The notes under the pieces are model-generated. The model was not told the origin of the DNA, searched no databases, and saw only the letters and a list, made by a program, of their open reading frames with translations. Of a stretch of 64,000 nucleotides of DNA, positions 18,340-27,630 are shown piece by piece. A program made the translations under genes and the position numbers. The stretch covers positions 25,049 through 89,048 of the forward strand of contig CANNBP010000013.1 of NCBI GenBank assembly GCA_947502885.1, in the 5' to 3' direction. The stretch is from an uncultured Aquimarina sp. (GTDB lineage: Bacteria; Bacteroidota; Bacteroidia; Flavobacteriales; Flavobacteriaceae). Within the stretch, counting starts at the first letter, position 1, and each line of letters starts with the position of its first letter.

Positions 18340-18448
18340 AATTCTTCAATAATTTTAAGACACAAAGAAACAACTATATTTAAAAACAAAAAACTTAAAA
18401 ATACAGAGTATACTAGGGTAAACCTAATAGTTTATGTCACATATGATC

Positions 18449-19150
18449 CTATTCCGTTAGTGCCATAGTAGCAATGCTTATTTTTATATTAGGAATATGT
18501 TTTAATACATTTATACATGATTCTATTGTTGCACCCGTCGTGACAATATCGTCAACAATCAAAATGTGTTTATTATAGAGTAAGGACTCATTTTGTATTC
18601 CAAATGTTTCAACCGTATTTGTCCATCGATTCAGTTTTCCATGTTTAGATTGTTTTTTGTTGTAGGAAATTTTTTTCAAAATAGAATCATGGTAATCGGC
18701 TTGTAGTTTTTTTGCAATTTCGATTCCAAATTTTTCAACTTGATTGTATCCTCTTTCTTTTAAGCGCTTTTTATGTATAGGAACCGGTATAACTGCGTCA
18801 ATACTTTGATATTCCTTTAATTGTTGTAATTCATGTCCTAGCCATTTTCCAAGTTCATTGCTTATTTCTTCTTTACCTCTATACTTTAAATTGTGAATCA
18901 AATTTTGTACTAAACCATCCTTCTGAAAAACAAATAACGAAGTTGCATTTTCAATTTTGACTCGTCCATAAAATACTTTTTCGATTTTTTTTGCGTTTAC
19001 GTTATGGTAATTCCCTAAAGGAAGGACGTGCCTGCAATTTGTACAGAGTAATCTTTCGTTTTTATTAAGAGGATTGTCGCATGCAGCACAGTATAGAGGA
19101 TAGAATAAGTATAAAATGTCTCTTAACATAATAATACAAGGGATTAACAT
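18449..19150 (-). CDS. ComF-family phosphoribosyltransferase-like protein
   Basis: A 233-residue protein with an N-terminal four-cysteine zinc site (Cys21, Cys24, Cys36, Cys39). The C-terminal type I phosphoribosyltransferase fold has PVPIHKKRLKERGYNQ and the PRPP loop LIVDDIVTTGAT. ComF proteins take part in DNA uptake and recombination in competent bacteria, though many non-competent species have one. The ATG at 19129 (residue 8) is an equally good start, because the first seven residues are not obviously conserved. The neighbouring unknown gene is divergent. Confidence 0.9.
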   Translation of the reverse strand: MLIPCIIMLRDILYLFYPLYCAACDNPLNKNERLLCTNCRHVLPLGNYHNVNAKKIEKVFYGRVKIENATSLFVFQKDGLVQNLIHNLKYRGKEEISNELGKWLGHELQQLKEYQSIDAVIPVPIHKKRLKERGYNQVEKFGIEIAKKLQADYHDSILKKISYNKKQSKHGKLNRWTNTVETFGIQNESLLYNKHILIVDDIVTTGATIESCINVLKHIPNIKISIATMALTE

Positions 19151-19204
19151 TAATTATTTATATTTAGCAATTAAAATAACCATCAAAACTATAAATTTTA
19201 ATCT

Positions 19205-20086
19205 ATGACAACTCAAAACAATAACTTGACCCTAAAGATTTTAATAGGTGTTCTAGCTGCGTTATTACTTATTTTAGGGATATTTACCTATAAGTTTTAT
19301 AACGAAGAGAAGCAAAATAAAGCAATTTTGCAACAAGAAAAAGATCTAATTGAGAGCGAATTAGGGGAATTAATAACTAAGTATGACAATGCTATTGCTC
19401 TTAATGAAGTAATGGATGATCATTTGTTAAAAGCAAAAGAACGTATTGTAGTTTTACTTGATAGTGTAAAAGATAATGATGCTAACCTGGCTTTAATTTC
19501 TCGTTATAGAAGAGAAGTGAGTAAACTTAAAAAAGAACGTGAAAAGCTATTTAAACTTGCAGATAGTTTGACTACTGCAAATACACAGTTGACAACAGAT
19601 TTGGATAGTACTTCTACAGCACTTAATCAAACTATTATTTTATCAGATTCGTTACAAACTCAAAATAGTAAACTTGCAGATATTGTAGAAAGAGGATCTG
19701 CTCTTACGGCTTCAAATATAAAAGCAGAAGGAGTTCGTATTCGTAATAGTGGAAAAATTACTGGTTCTACTAAGGCAAGTAGAGCGCAAAAGGTAAGAGT
19801 GTGTTTTACGCTTTCTCCAAATAAATTGACAGAAAAAGGGGATAAAGATCTTTTTGTGCAAGTAATTAATCCAGAAAATAACCTAATTGGAGATAAGATA
19901 TCTGTAAATTTTGATGACGCTGTACTTACATATAGTGGTCGTAATAAGGTGTTTTATGAAAATGAAGCATTAGATGTATGTGTGTTGGTTGATGCTGCAG
20001 AAGGAGAACTTGTTAAAGGAAACTATGTAGTGAACCTTTTCTCTGGACCAAAAATGATTTCAAATACACAGTTTGAATTAAGATAA
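19205..20086 (+). CDS. Membrane-anchored coiled-coil protein of unknown function
   Basis: A 293-residue protein I do not recognise by name. Residues 9-28 form a single membrane segment (ILIGVLAALLLILGIFTY). Residues of about 32-160 form a long coiled coil rich in Glu, Lys, Leu and Asp-Ser. The last 120 residues form a beta-type domain (KVRVCFTLSPNKL, VQVINPENNLIGD, YVVNLFSGPKM). Similar proteins occur widely in Flavobacteriaceae as 'hypothetical' or 'chromosome partitioning' proteins. The latter label rests only on the coiled coil. It has its own terminator at 20110. Confidence 0.75.
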   Translation: MTTQNNNLTLKILIGVLAALLLILGIFTYKFYNEEKQNKAILQQEKDLIESELGELITKYDNAIALNEVMDDHLLKAKERIVVLLDSVKDNDANLALISRYRREVSKLKKEREKLFKLADSLTTANTQLTTDLDSTSTALNQTIILSDSLQTQNSKLADIVERGSALTASNIKAEGVRIRNSGKITGSTKASRAQKVRVCFTLSPNKLTEKGDKDLFVQVINPENNLIGDKISVNFDDAVLTYSGRNKVFYENEALDVCVLVDAAEGELVKGNYVVNLFSGPKMISNTQFELR

Positions 20087-20109
20087 ATTTTATAAGTTTA
20101 TTTATATAG

Positions 20110-20141
20110 CCGCTGTATTCTCAAAATACAGCGGTTTTTTT
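20110..20141 (+). terminator. Rho-independent terminator
   Basis: A perfect 10-bp stem, CCGCTGTATT / AATACAGCGG, has a 5-nt loop and is followed by seven T. It ends the coiled-coil gene. Confidence 0.9.
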
Positions 20142-20291
20142 GTGCTTTTATGATAAATCGAAAGATGCTATCATTAATTATAAAAATTCATTTTCAAATC
20201 ATTTAAATTCAACTATTTTTACGGAACGAATTTTTGAAAATTCATACATGATTAAATAATGTAAGAATGTTTTAAAAAGTGAACAATTACA

Positions 20292-21827
20292 ATGGCAAAT
20301 CAAGAAGATAAATTTAAAAAAGTAATTGCTCATGCTAAGGAGTATGGGTATATTTTTGGTTCTAGTGAAATATATGACGGACTTAGTGCGGTATATGATT
20401 ATGGTCAAAACGGAGTAGAGCTAAAAAAGAATATTAGAGAATATTGGTGGAAAAGCATGGTAAACATGCACCAGAATATTGTGGGTCTAGATGCTGCAAT
20501 ATTTATGCATCCAACAACTTGGAAGGCTTCTGGCCATGTCGATGCCTTTAACGACCCTTTAATTGATAATAAAGATTCGAAAAAGAGATATAGAGCAGAT
20601 GTTTTGGTTGAAGATTTTAGAGAAAAAATCAATCAGAAAATTGAAAAAGATATTACCAAAGCTAAAAAGCGTTTTGGAGATGCTTTTAATGAAGAAGAAT
20701 TTAGGAGTACCAATGCTAATGTCCTTCGAAGACAAAAAGAAATAGATAGAATTACCGTCGAGCTTACTAGAGTTCAAGAGGAAAATGATCTTGCTGGCTT
20801 TAAACAATTAATAGAAGATCTTGGAATAGGTTGTCCAGAAACAGGATCCAAAAACTGGACAGAAGTTCGACAGTTTAATTTAATGTTTGGGACCAAACTA
20901 GGGGCTTCTGCAGAATCAGCAACCGATCTTTACTTAAGACCAGAGACAGCGCAAGGTATTTTTGTAAACTTTTTGAATGTTCAGAAAACAGGAAGAATGA
21001 AAATACCATTTGGGATTGCGCAAACAGGGAAAGCTTTCAGAAATGAAATTGTAGCAAGACAATTTATTTTTAGAATGCGAGAGTTTGAGCAAATGGAAAT
21101 GCAGTTTTTTGTTAGACCTGGAGAAGAAATGAAGTGGTATGAATATTGGAAAGAAACTAGGTTAAATTGGCATATGTCTTTAGGATTAGGAGAAGAAAAC
21201 TACCGTTTTCATGATCATGATAAATTAGCTCATTATGCTAATGCAGCAGCAGATATCGAGTTTAATTTCCCTTTTGGATTTAAAGAATTAGAAGGGATTC
21301 ATTCTAGAACTGATTTTGATCTTAAGGCACATGAACAACATTCTGGTAAAAAACTACAGTTTTTTGATCCAGAGCTAAAAGAAAGTTATGTTCCTTATGT
21401 GGTAGAAACGTCTGTTGGATTGGATAGGATGTTTTTGGCTGTGTTTTCTACGGCATTACAAGAAGAGCAATTGGAGGATGGTAGTAGTAGAGTTGTTTTA
21501 AAATTACCAGCTGTGGTGGCTCCAATAAAAGCTGCGATACTTCCTTTAGTGAAAAAAGATGGTCTGCCAGAAATTGCACAACAAATTGTAGATGATCTTA
21601 AGTGGAAGTTTAATGTTATATATGATGAAAAAGATGCAATAGGGCGTCGTTATAGAAGGCAAGATGCAAACGGAACACCATTTTGTATTACTGTGGACCA
21701 TGATACGATTAATGATAATACAGTAACAATTAGAGATCGAGATACTATGGAGCAAAAAAGAGTTTCAATAGCGGAGCTTAAAAACATTATCTCAGAAAAA
21801 ACGGAAGCAGAATATTGGTTGAAATAA
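20292..21827 (+). CDS. glyS: Glycyl-tRNA synthetase (class II, homodimeric type)
   Basis: The enzyme charges tRNA-Gly. The 511 residues correspond to the alpha2 type, not the alpha/beta type of E. coli. Motif 2 is visible as GKAFRNEIVARQFIFRMREFEQME, shown here only to mark the class II core at about 250-275. Motif 3 is GLDRMFLAV, and the anticodon-binding domain covers about 415-511. YLRPETAQGIFVNF is the glycine-pocket segment. The ATG at 20292 follows an A-rich region without a Shine-Dalgarno sequence. A hairpin at 21879 ends the gene. Confidence 0.96.
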   Translation: MANQEDKFKKVIAHAKEYGYIFGSSEIYDGLSAVYDYGQNGVELKKNIREYWWKSMVNMHQNIVGLDAAIFMHPTTWKASGHVDAFNDPLIDNKDSKKRYRADVLVEDFREKINQKIEKDITKAKKRFGDAFNEEEFRSTNANVLRRQKEIDRITVELTRVQEENDLAGFKQLIEDLGIGCPETGSKNWTEVRQFNLMFGTKLGASAESATDLYLRPETAQGIFVNFLNVQKTGRMKIPFGIAQTGKAFRNEIVARQFIFRMREFEQMEMQFFVRPGEEMKWYEYWKETRLNWHMSLGLGEENYRFHDHDKLAHYANAAADIEFNFPFGFKELEGIHSRTDFDLKAHEQHSGKKLQFFDPELKESYVPYVVETSVGLDRMFLAVFSTALQEEQLEDGSSRVVLKLPAVVAPIKAAILPLVKKDGLPEIAQQIVDDLKWKFNVIYDEKDAIGRRYRRQDANGTPFCITVDHDTINDNTVTIRDRDTMEQKRVSIAELKNIISEKTEAEYWLK

Positions 21828-21878
21828 CCATTATAAAGTTATTTTAAAAATTTTAATTTTTAAGTAAACTATGTTTAG

Positions 21879-21910
21879 CGAGAGGTTGTCCAAAAAGGCA
21901 ACCTCTCGTT
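21879..21910 (+). terminator. Terminator-like hairpin after glyS
   Basis: A perfect 10-bp stem, CGAGAGGTTG / CAACCTCTCG, has a 10-nt loop. The T-tail is interrupted (TTGTTTGTTG), so termination may be partial. Confidence 0.65.
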
Positions 21911-22299
21911 GTTTGTTGTAATTTACAATGTTATGTGCTGGTTGGTGTTGTGCAAAAAAATGAAAAATATAAAGCATATAAACACTAGATATATAGATAA
22001 TTTATTGGTAAAGTAGTGGGTGTAAAAAGCAGTAAGGACGTTTTTTAATTACAATAATCCTTTGTTTTACTGTAATTTGGATAGTGTTTATCCTCTTTAA
22101 TAGAGTTTTGTTAGGCTAATGTATGGATATTAAGATTGCTCTTGATTGTAAAAAATACATTAGAGTTCTACTGAATAAATATTAGGAGATGACGTTTGTG
22201 TTATATTCAGGTATATCAGAATGTCAAATGGTATAATTTTGAAGTTAAATTGTATTTTAGTGCTAGGTTAAGATTATTCTTAACTATAAAATAAGGTCT
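21911..22299. other. AT-rich intergenic region before the T9SS cargo gene
   Basis: No gene is supported here. A small hairpin, GTTAAGA / TCTTAAC, lies about 20 bp before the start codon at 22300, and TATTTTAG about 45 bp upstream is a one-mismatch promoter element. Otherwise nothing recognisable is seen. Confidence 0.5.
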
Positions 22300-25281
22300 A
22301 TGCTGTTAAATAGAATTTTTACAATATTATTTCTGTTTTTTATAACTGTTGGGTTTTCGCAATCTCAAAAACCAATGTTGGCCAATCAGGTTACAACAGC
22401 ATATTATATGAAAGAGATTAAGCCATTAACAGGCAGAAAATTGATCCCTGCAAAACCAAGGAAAGGAAAAATTAATCCTAAGCAAAAAGATGCAAATAAA
22501 ATTGTTCCAGGTAAGGGGTATCCAAAAGGTAAAGATCCTTTGGTGGATAAACAAAAGAAGGCCTTAAATAGAAGCGTAAGTAGGCCACCATTACTTACTT
22601 TTGAAGTGAATTCAAGTACAGCCACTCCAACAGATCCTACAGGCGCTATTGGTCCTAATCATTATGTAAGTGCCAAAAATTTTGCCTTTGCAATTCATGA
22701 TAGAAGTGGTAATGTTTTAGTACCATCAACATCTTTAGAAAATCTATTTCCAAGTGAAAACAAAGGAGATCCAATTGTGTTTTATGATGGTTTTGCAAAT
22801 AGATTTGTAATTACTCAATTCTCAGATACACCCAATGGCTTTTTGGTAGCAATATGTAAAGGAGCTGATCCTGTAAATGATGGTTGGTATACCTATAGAT
22901 TTAATACCGGTAGTTTTCCTGATTACACTAAATTTTCGATTTGGTCAGATGGGTATTATGTAACAGCAAATAAAGATCAAAATGCTATAGAAGCTAATGA
23001 TGTGGTGTTTGTTATTGAAAGAGAAAAGATGATTAAGGGTGATGCCAGTGCAAAAATGGTAAGTTTTCCTCTTCCAGGTGCAAAAGTTGGAGGTTTTTAT
23101 AGTCCAGCATCTTTTAATGCAATAGGAGGGGTATTGCCTCCTAAGGGTGATGCTAGGATAATTTATTTTCAGGATGACGAATGGGAGGGAGTGAGTAAAG
23201 ATATTCTAAAGTTGTGGGAGATTAATGTAAACTGGGTGTCGCCAAGTCAATCAACAATTAAAGAAGCTGAAGAGATTGAGGTTACGCCTTTTGATTCTAC
23301 CTTTGATGGTGGATCTACTGCAAATATTCCTCAGCCAGGAATAAACACTCAAAAAATAGATGTGTTACAAGGTGCTATTATGTATGCTACTAATTACAGA
23401 AGGTTTTGTGATTATAATGCCGTAGTGCTTAATTTTCCTATTGATATTGATGTTAATGCTGATAGTGTTTCGGGAATTCGTTGGTATGAATTAAGGCAAA
23501 ACGAGGATGGGCAACCTTGGGAAGTATTTCAAGAAGGTACATATGTTTCTCCTAATGGAAAAAGTGCATGGTGTGGAAGTATGGGAATGGATGTTTTTGG
23601 AAATATAGGAATGGGGTATACAACAATGGGAACTATAAGTACAGGAGCTATCGAAGATAGTTTTGTATCAATTCGATATACAGGACGACTTGCAAGTGAT
23701 CCTTTGGGGGTAATGACGGTGCCAGAAGAGACGATTCTTGAGGGGACGGCACCAAGTCAAAATGGAGGAAATCGTTATGGAGATTATGCACATTTAACCG
23801 TTGACCCTATTGATGATCAAACGTTTTGGCATATCGCAGAGCATTTTTCGAATACAACGAATAATGCTAGAAATACTGTTGGGGTTTTTAAAATAGCGAA
23901 TAATACAACTTCTGATGTTGGGGTTGTAAGTATTGATGCTCCTTTCGATGATAATTTTACAGCTAATGAGACTATTACTGTAACCCTAAAAAATTATGGT
24001 TCTAGTGCTCAAAGTAATATTCCTGTTAGTTATAGTGTTAATGGAGGGGTTGTGGTTAATGAGTTGTATGCTGGATCAATCCCTCCATTGGGGACTGTTT
24101 CCTTTTCATTTACCAATCAGGCAGACCTAAGTGCAGAAGGAATGTATTCTATTGATGTAGAAACTTCACTGGTTGGTGATGCTAATATAGAAAATAACTG
24201 TGCTTCGTTGATAGTAAATAATTTATTTGCTGATGATGTGGGTGTGGGAGAGTTAATTTCTCCAGAATTACAGAGTGGAATATCTAATACTTTAGAGTCA
24301 GTTGTGGTTACGTTGTATAATTATGGTACTACAAGTCAAACTGAAATTCCTGTTTTTTACAGGTTGAATGATGGAAATACGGTTAATGAGGTTTTTGAGG
24401 GTACTTTGCTGCCACAAGAAGAGGTAACGTATACATTTGCAACAATGGTTGATGCAAAGGGTATAGGTGATTTTAAGTTTACACTTGGTACAGCGTTAAA
24501 TTTGGATGAAAACTCAGAAAATGATACAATAGAACGGATTGTAAAAAGAATATTTTGTAAGCCAACATCAAATTGTAAGCAATCAGGTGATGGGATTACT
24601 TCATTTAAATTATCTAATGTTTATAATCCTAATATACCTTGTACAAATGGTTATGAAGATTTTACAGATAACTTTAAGATTAATCTAAGTCGATCAATAG
24701 GGACTTATGTTTTAAGGGTTAGGTCTGGGTTTGCAGATAATGAAGGTAGTGAGAGAATATCACTATGGATTGATTTTAATGATGATCGTGTTTTTGAAAA
24801 TTCAGAATTATTAATTGATAATCAGATTATAGAAAAAAGAAATGCAGATCAAGATTTTTCTTTCTCGATACCTAAAGATGCACCTTTGCAAAAACATTTG
24901 CTTAGGATTAGAGGAGGAGATGTAAGTGGAAACAATAAGGGGGCGTTGTTAAATGAGCCTTGTGGCTCAATGAGTTTTGGAACTACGCATGATTATACTG
25001 TTGAGATAGGAGAAAATGCAGATTTAGAGACTGGTTTAATCGTAATAAGCGAACCTGATAATATGTTTGTGATTTCTAAAACAGATTTTGGGATAGAATC
25101 CCAAAAAAGACTCTATATTTTTAATGTGCTTGGTCAAGTTATTGTTTCAAATAATGTTGAAAAAGATGCGAATGGCAGGTTTGTTTATGCACTTAATATG
25201 TCCTTTGCACAATCTGGAATTTATTTTGCAAGATTAGGTAATGATAAAAAAGATGAAGCTACTCGATTTGTAGTTAAGTAA
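22300..25281 (+). CDS. Large secreted T9SS cargo protein with CARDB and GEVED domains
   Basis: A 993-residue secreted protein. Residues 1-20 are a signal peptide. A long N-terminal domain (about 90-530) contains PTDPTGAIGPNHYVS and GNRYGDYAHLTVDP, a pattern seen in large surface proteins of Bacteroidota. Two CARDB-like adhesion domains follow at about 540-740 (each with DVGV or DDVGVGEL starts and NYGS/NYGT), then a GEVED domain at about 750-905 with LWIDFNDDRVFE. The last 75 residues are a T9SS type A sorting domain (RLYIFNVLGQVI, GIYFARL). It is probably delivered to the cell surface. No enzymatic motif is seen. Confidence 0.85.
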   Translation: MLLNRIFTILFLFFITVGFSQSQKPMLANQVTTAYYMKEIKPLTGRKLIPAKPRKGKINPKQKDANKIVPGKGYPKGKDPLVDKQKKALNRSVSRPPLLTFEVNSSTATPTDPTGAIGPNHYVSAKNFAFAIHDRSGNVLVPSTSLENLFPSENKGDPIVFYDGFANRFVITQFSDTPNGFLVAICKGADPVNDGWYTYRFNTGSFPDYTKFSIWSDGYYVTANKDQNAIEANDVVFVIEREKMIKGDASAKMVSFPLPGAKVGGFYSPASFNAIGGVLPPKGDARIIYFQDDEWEGVSKDILKLWEINVNWVSPSQSTIKEAEEIEVTPFDSTFDGGSTANIPQPGINTQKIDVLQGAIMYATNYRRFCDYNAVVLNFPIDIDVNADSVSGIRWYELRQNEDGQPWEVFQEGTYVSPNGKSAWCGSMGMDVFGNIGMGYTTMGTISTGAIEDSFVSIRYTGRLASDPLGVMTVPEETILEGTAPSQNGGNRYGDYAHLTVDPIDDQTFWHIAEHFSNTTNNARNTVGVFKIANNTTSDVGVVSIDAPFDDNFTANETITVTLKNYGSSAQSNIPVSYSVNGGVVVNELYAGSIPPLGTVSFSFTNQADLSAEGMYSIDVETSLVGDANIENNCASLIVNNLFADDVGVGELISPELQSGISNTLESVVVTLYNYGTTSQTEIPVFYRLNDGNTVNEVFEGTLLPQEEVTYTFATMVDAKGIGDFKFTLGTALNLDENSENDTIERIVKRIFCKPTSNCKQSGDGITSFKLSNVYNPNIPCTNGYEDFTDNFKINLSRSIGTYVLRVRSGFADNEGSERISLWIDFNDDRVFENSELLIDNQIIEKRNADQDFSFSIPKDAPLQKHLLRIRGGDVSGNNKGALLNEPCGSMSFGTTHDYTVEIGENADLETGLIVISEPDNMFVISKTDFGIESQKRLYIFNVLGQVIVSNNVEKDANGRFVYALNMSFAQSGIYFARLGNDKKDEATRFVVK

Positions 25282-25352
25282 AAATAAATTTGAGTTTTTT
25301 TGATTAAAGAAAGAGGGTCTGCCTCTTTAAGAATATGAGCTGATATAAAAAT

Positions 25353-25388
25353 AAAAAACCCAGCCTTTTTTTAAAAGCTGGGTCTTTT
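25353..25388. terminator. Bidirectional terminator between the T9SS cargo gene and rng
   Basis: AAACCCAGC and GCTGGGTCTTTTTT form the stem around a T/A-rich loop. It lies between convergent genes, immediately before the rng stop codon. Confidence 0.85.
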
Positions 25389-26927
25389 TTACTTTATCAA
25401 TTCACCATTTTCATCGTGAAAATGATACTCTAAATACGTGTAAGCGTCTCTAGGTACAATCTTAACCCATCTTTTGTGGTTTAAAAACCATTTAGATCGG
25501 GTGGATGGAAATCCTTTTGTTAAAAAAGCTGCAATAAAAGGGTGTGCGCTAAGCATTATCTTTTTATGATCTTTTTTTATTAATTTTTCTAACTCAACCT
25601 TTATTTTTTCTATCAAAACTATTGGTGCCTCAACTTCACCGCTGGTTCCGTTAGGGTTTTCCTCTCGGGTCTTGATATTCATTTCTGGTCGCACGCGTTG
25701 TCGCGTAATTTGAATTAAGCCAAATTTACTTGGCGGTAATATTTTGTGCTTCGCTCTGTCATCTTTCATTTCGTCTCTTAAGTGATTAAATAGAGTTCTA
25801 CGGTTATCGGCATTATTCATGTCGATAAAATCGACTACAATTATTCCTCCCATATCTCTTAGACGTAATTGACGAGCTACTTCTGTAGCACTAATAAGGT
25901 TGACTTCTAGTGCTGTGTCTTCTTGGTTTTTGGCCTTGTTAGACCGATTACCACTGTTGACATCGATTACATGCATAGCTTCTGTATGCTCAATAACCAA
26001 ATAGGCTCCTTTGCTCATGGATACTGTTTTACCAAAACTTGTCTTGATTTGGCGTTCGATACCATATTTTTCGAATATAGGAACTTTTGGATTATGAAGT
26101 TTTACAATCGATTCTTTCTTTGGTGCAATTTCCTGCAGATACTCTTTGATTCTGCTACAGAGATCTTCATCATCTCCTACTATAGAAGTAAAAGAGTCGT
26201 TAAATACATCTCTTAATATAGAAGATGCTCTGTTCATTTCACCTAATACTTTTGATGGGTGTTGGGCTTTGTATAGTTTTTTACACATGCCTTCCCATCT
26301 TCCGATTAGATTTTGTAAATCTTTGTCTAGTTCTGCTACTTTTTTGCCTTCTGCTACTGTACGTACAATAATGCCAAAACCTTTTGGTTTAATACTTTTA
26401 ACAAGTCGTTTTAAACGCTCTTTTTCTTCAGAAGATTCTATCTTTTGAGAAATAGAAATCCGATTCGAAAAAGGAACTAAAACAATATATCTACCGGCTA
26501 TCGAAAGCTCTGAGCTTATTCGAGGGCCTTTTGTAGAAATAGGTTCTTTTACTATTTGTACTAATAGCGATTGATTTGATTTTAACACATTGGTAATAAT
26601 ACCGTGTTTATCAATATCGTTCTCTAAAGGAAAATCCTTTAGAGAATAATTTTTTAATTTACCTGTGCTTACACGTTTTATGAATTTAAGTAATGAAGAT
26701 ACTTGAGGGCCAAGGTCATGGTAATGTAAAAAACCATCTTTTTCATAACCAACATTAACAAATGCGGCATTGAGACCTGGGACAGATTTGCGTATCTTGG
26801 CAATAAAAATATCACCTACCGCAAAATTACTATCGTCTTCTTCCTTATGTAATTCAATTAGTTTTCCATCCTTTAGTAAGGCAAAATCCGTAGAGGAACC
26901 TGACCTAATGATCAATTCGTTGTTCAC
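25389..26927 (-). CDS. rng: Ribonuclease G/E family endoribonuclease
   Basis: This endoribonuclease of RNA processing and decay has 512 residues, RNase G length without the long RNase E scaffold. An S1-like RNA-binding domain lies at about 37-125 (VGDIFIAKIRKSVPGLNAAFVNVG). The catalytic region has VIDVNSGN and GGIIVVDFIDM with the metal-binding Asp residues. The start codon is GTG at 26927. The leader has two adjacent hairpins (26984-27047), and 5' leader hairpins control RNase E in E. coli. It lies downstream of HU and a tiny basic-protein gene but behind a terminator, so it probably has its own promoter. Confidence 0.95.
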   Translation of the reverse strand: MNNELIIRSGSSTDFALLKDGKLIELHKEEDDSNFAVGDIFIAKIRKSVPGLNAAFVNVGYEKDGFLHYHDLGPQVSSLLKFIKRVSTGKLKNYSLKDFPLENDIDKHGIITNVLKSNQSLLVQIVKEPISTKGPRISSELSIAGRYIVLVPFSNRISISQKIESSEEKERLKRLVKSIKPKGFGIIVRTVAEGKKVAELDKDLQNLIGRWEGMCKKLYKAQHPSKVLGEMNRASSILRDVFNDSFTSIVGDDEDLCSRIKEYLQEIAPKKESIVKLHNPKVPIFEKYGIERQIKTSFGKTVSMSKGAYLVIEHTEAMHVIDVNSGNRSNKAKNQEDTALEVNLISATEVARQLRLRDMGGIIVVDFIDMNNADNRRTLFNHLRDEMKDDRAKHKILPPSKFGLIQITRQRVRPEMNIKTREENPNGTSGEVEAPIVLIEKIKVELEKLIKKDHKKIMLSAHPFIAAFLTKGFPSTRSKWFLNHKRWVKIVPRDAYTYLEYHFHDENGELIK

Positions 26928-26983
26928 TCTGATTAGATTTTTATCCCGATTATAACCGGAATGGATTAAACAATTTTTTCACA

Positions 26984-27047
26984 GGAATTTTTCAATTCCG
27001 ATGAAATAAAATAGACATATTAGGTAGTGCATATGCTATTTTATTTC
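26984..27047 (-). promoter_or_regulatory. Double hairpin in the rng leader
   Basis: On the minus strand a long stem, GAAATAAAATAG / CTATTTTATTTC plus an inner CATAT / ATATG helix, has a 10-nt loop (27003-27047). It is followed by GGAATT-GAAA-AATTCC with a GNRA tetraloop (26984-26999). Both lie between the upstream terminator and the rng start. They are a candidate for feedback control, by analogy with the E. coli rne leader. Confidence 0.55.
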
Positions 27048-27069
27048 GATTTCAAAGAACTTTACTGTT

Positions 27070-27101
27070 CAAATAAAAAAAGTAGTTAGAAACTACTTTT
27101 T
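27070..27101 (-). terminator. Terminator overlapping the stop codon of the small basic-protein gene
   Basis: On the minus strand an 11-bp stem, AAAAAGTAGTT / AACTACTTTTT, with a TCT loop is followed by T-rich DNA. The stop codon of the 29-residue gene lies inside the stem. Confidence 0.8.
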
Positions 27102-27182
27102 CTTATGACGATTTGCTCTTCTTCTTTTTTTACGCTTGTGCGTAGCTACCTTATGTCTTTTACGTTTTTTACCACTTGGCAT
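27093..27182 (-). CDS. Very basic 29-residue protein, probable small ribosomal protein
   Basis: An ATG frame of 29 codons with about 20 Lys/Arg/His residues, starting MPSGKKRKRHKVATHKRK and ending in NRHKKK. The gene is too short for usual gene finders. It lies 26 bp downstream of HU on the same strand and ends in a strong terminator, as expected for the last gene of a real transcript. I remember near-identical short proteins across Flavobacteriia at this position. Composition and size fit a ribosomal protein of the bTHX kind, or the Bacteroidota-specific bL38 found in the Flavobacterium johnsoniae ribosome. Which one, if either, is not established here. Confidence 0.75.
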   Translation of the reverse strand: MPSGKKRKRHKVATHKRKKRRRANRHKKK

Positions 27183-27208
27183 AGTGTGTGCTTTTATTTA
27201 ATTATTAA

Positions 27209-27499
27209 TTACTTTACTTCTACATTAGTTTTTACGCCTTCTACAAATACTTTTGCAGGCTTAAATGCTGGTATATTGTGTGCAGGAATTTTAATTGTCG
27301 TGTTTTTAGAAATGTTACGACCTGTTTTTTCTGCCCTAGTTTTGATGATAAAACTACCAAATCCTCTTAGGTAAACATTATCTCCACTTTCCAGTGAGCT
27401 TTTTACTTCTTCCATAAAGGTTTCAACTGTTGCTTGAACATCACCTTTTTCTATTCCTAATTTTTCTGAAATTTTTGCTACAATATCTGCTTTAGTCAT
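27209..27499 (-). CDS. HU-family histone-like DNA-binding protein
   Basis: HU bends and compacts DNA as a dimer. The product has 96 residues starting MTKADIVAKIS. The usual HU elements follow: LGIEKGDVQATVETFMEEV, a GSFIIKTRA beta arm base and NIPAFKPAK, where the family has its DNA-intercalating proline. A longer upstream frame to 27571 exists, but the promoter element at 27540-27547 lies inside it, so the start at 27499 is correct. The small basic gene follows. mutY is divergent. Confidence 0.95.
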   Translation of the reverse strand: MTKADIVAKISEKLGIEKGDVQATVETFMEEVKSSLESGDNVYLRGFGSFIIKTRAEKTGRNISKNTTIKIPAHNIPAFKPAKVFVEGVKTNVEVK

Positions 27500-27539
27500 T
27501 ATAATACCTATTAAGGGTTTTTTTAAATTTTCAAGGGGG

Positions 27540-27547
27540 CAAATATA
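27540..27547 (-). promoter_or_regulatory. -7 promoter element (TAnnTTTG) for HU
   Basis: On the minus strand TATATTTG lies about 41 bp upstream of the HU ATG at 27499. A TTG 21 bp further upstream (complement at 27569-27571) may be the -33 element. It fixes the HU start codon. Confidence 0.65.
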
Positions 27548-27630
27548 AGAATTTAAAATCCAAAATATCAATACTTAAGATGATATTTTAATCTTTAAAC
27601 GTTTAATTTTACAAATCTTATAAATTTTCT

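Noticed and set aside
27500..27571. Longer HU reading frame
   Set aside because: A perfect TAnnTTTG promoter element lies inside it, and HU homologues start at MTKADIV.
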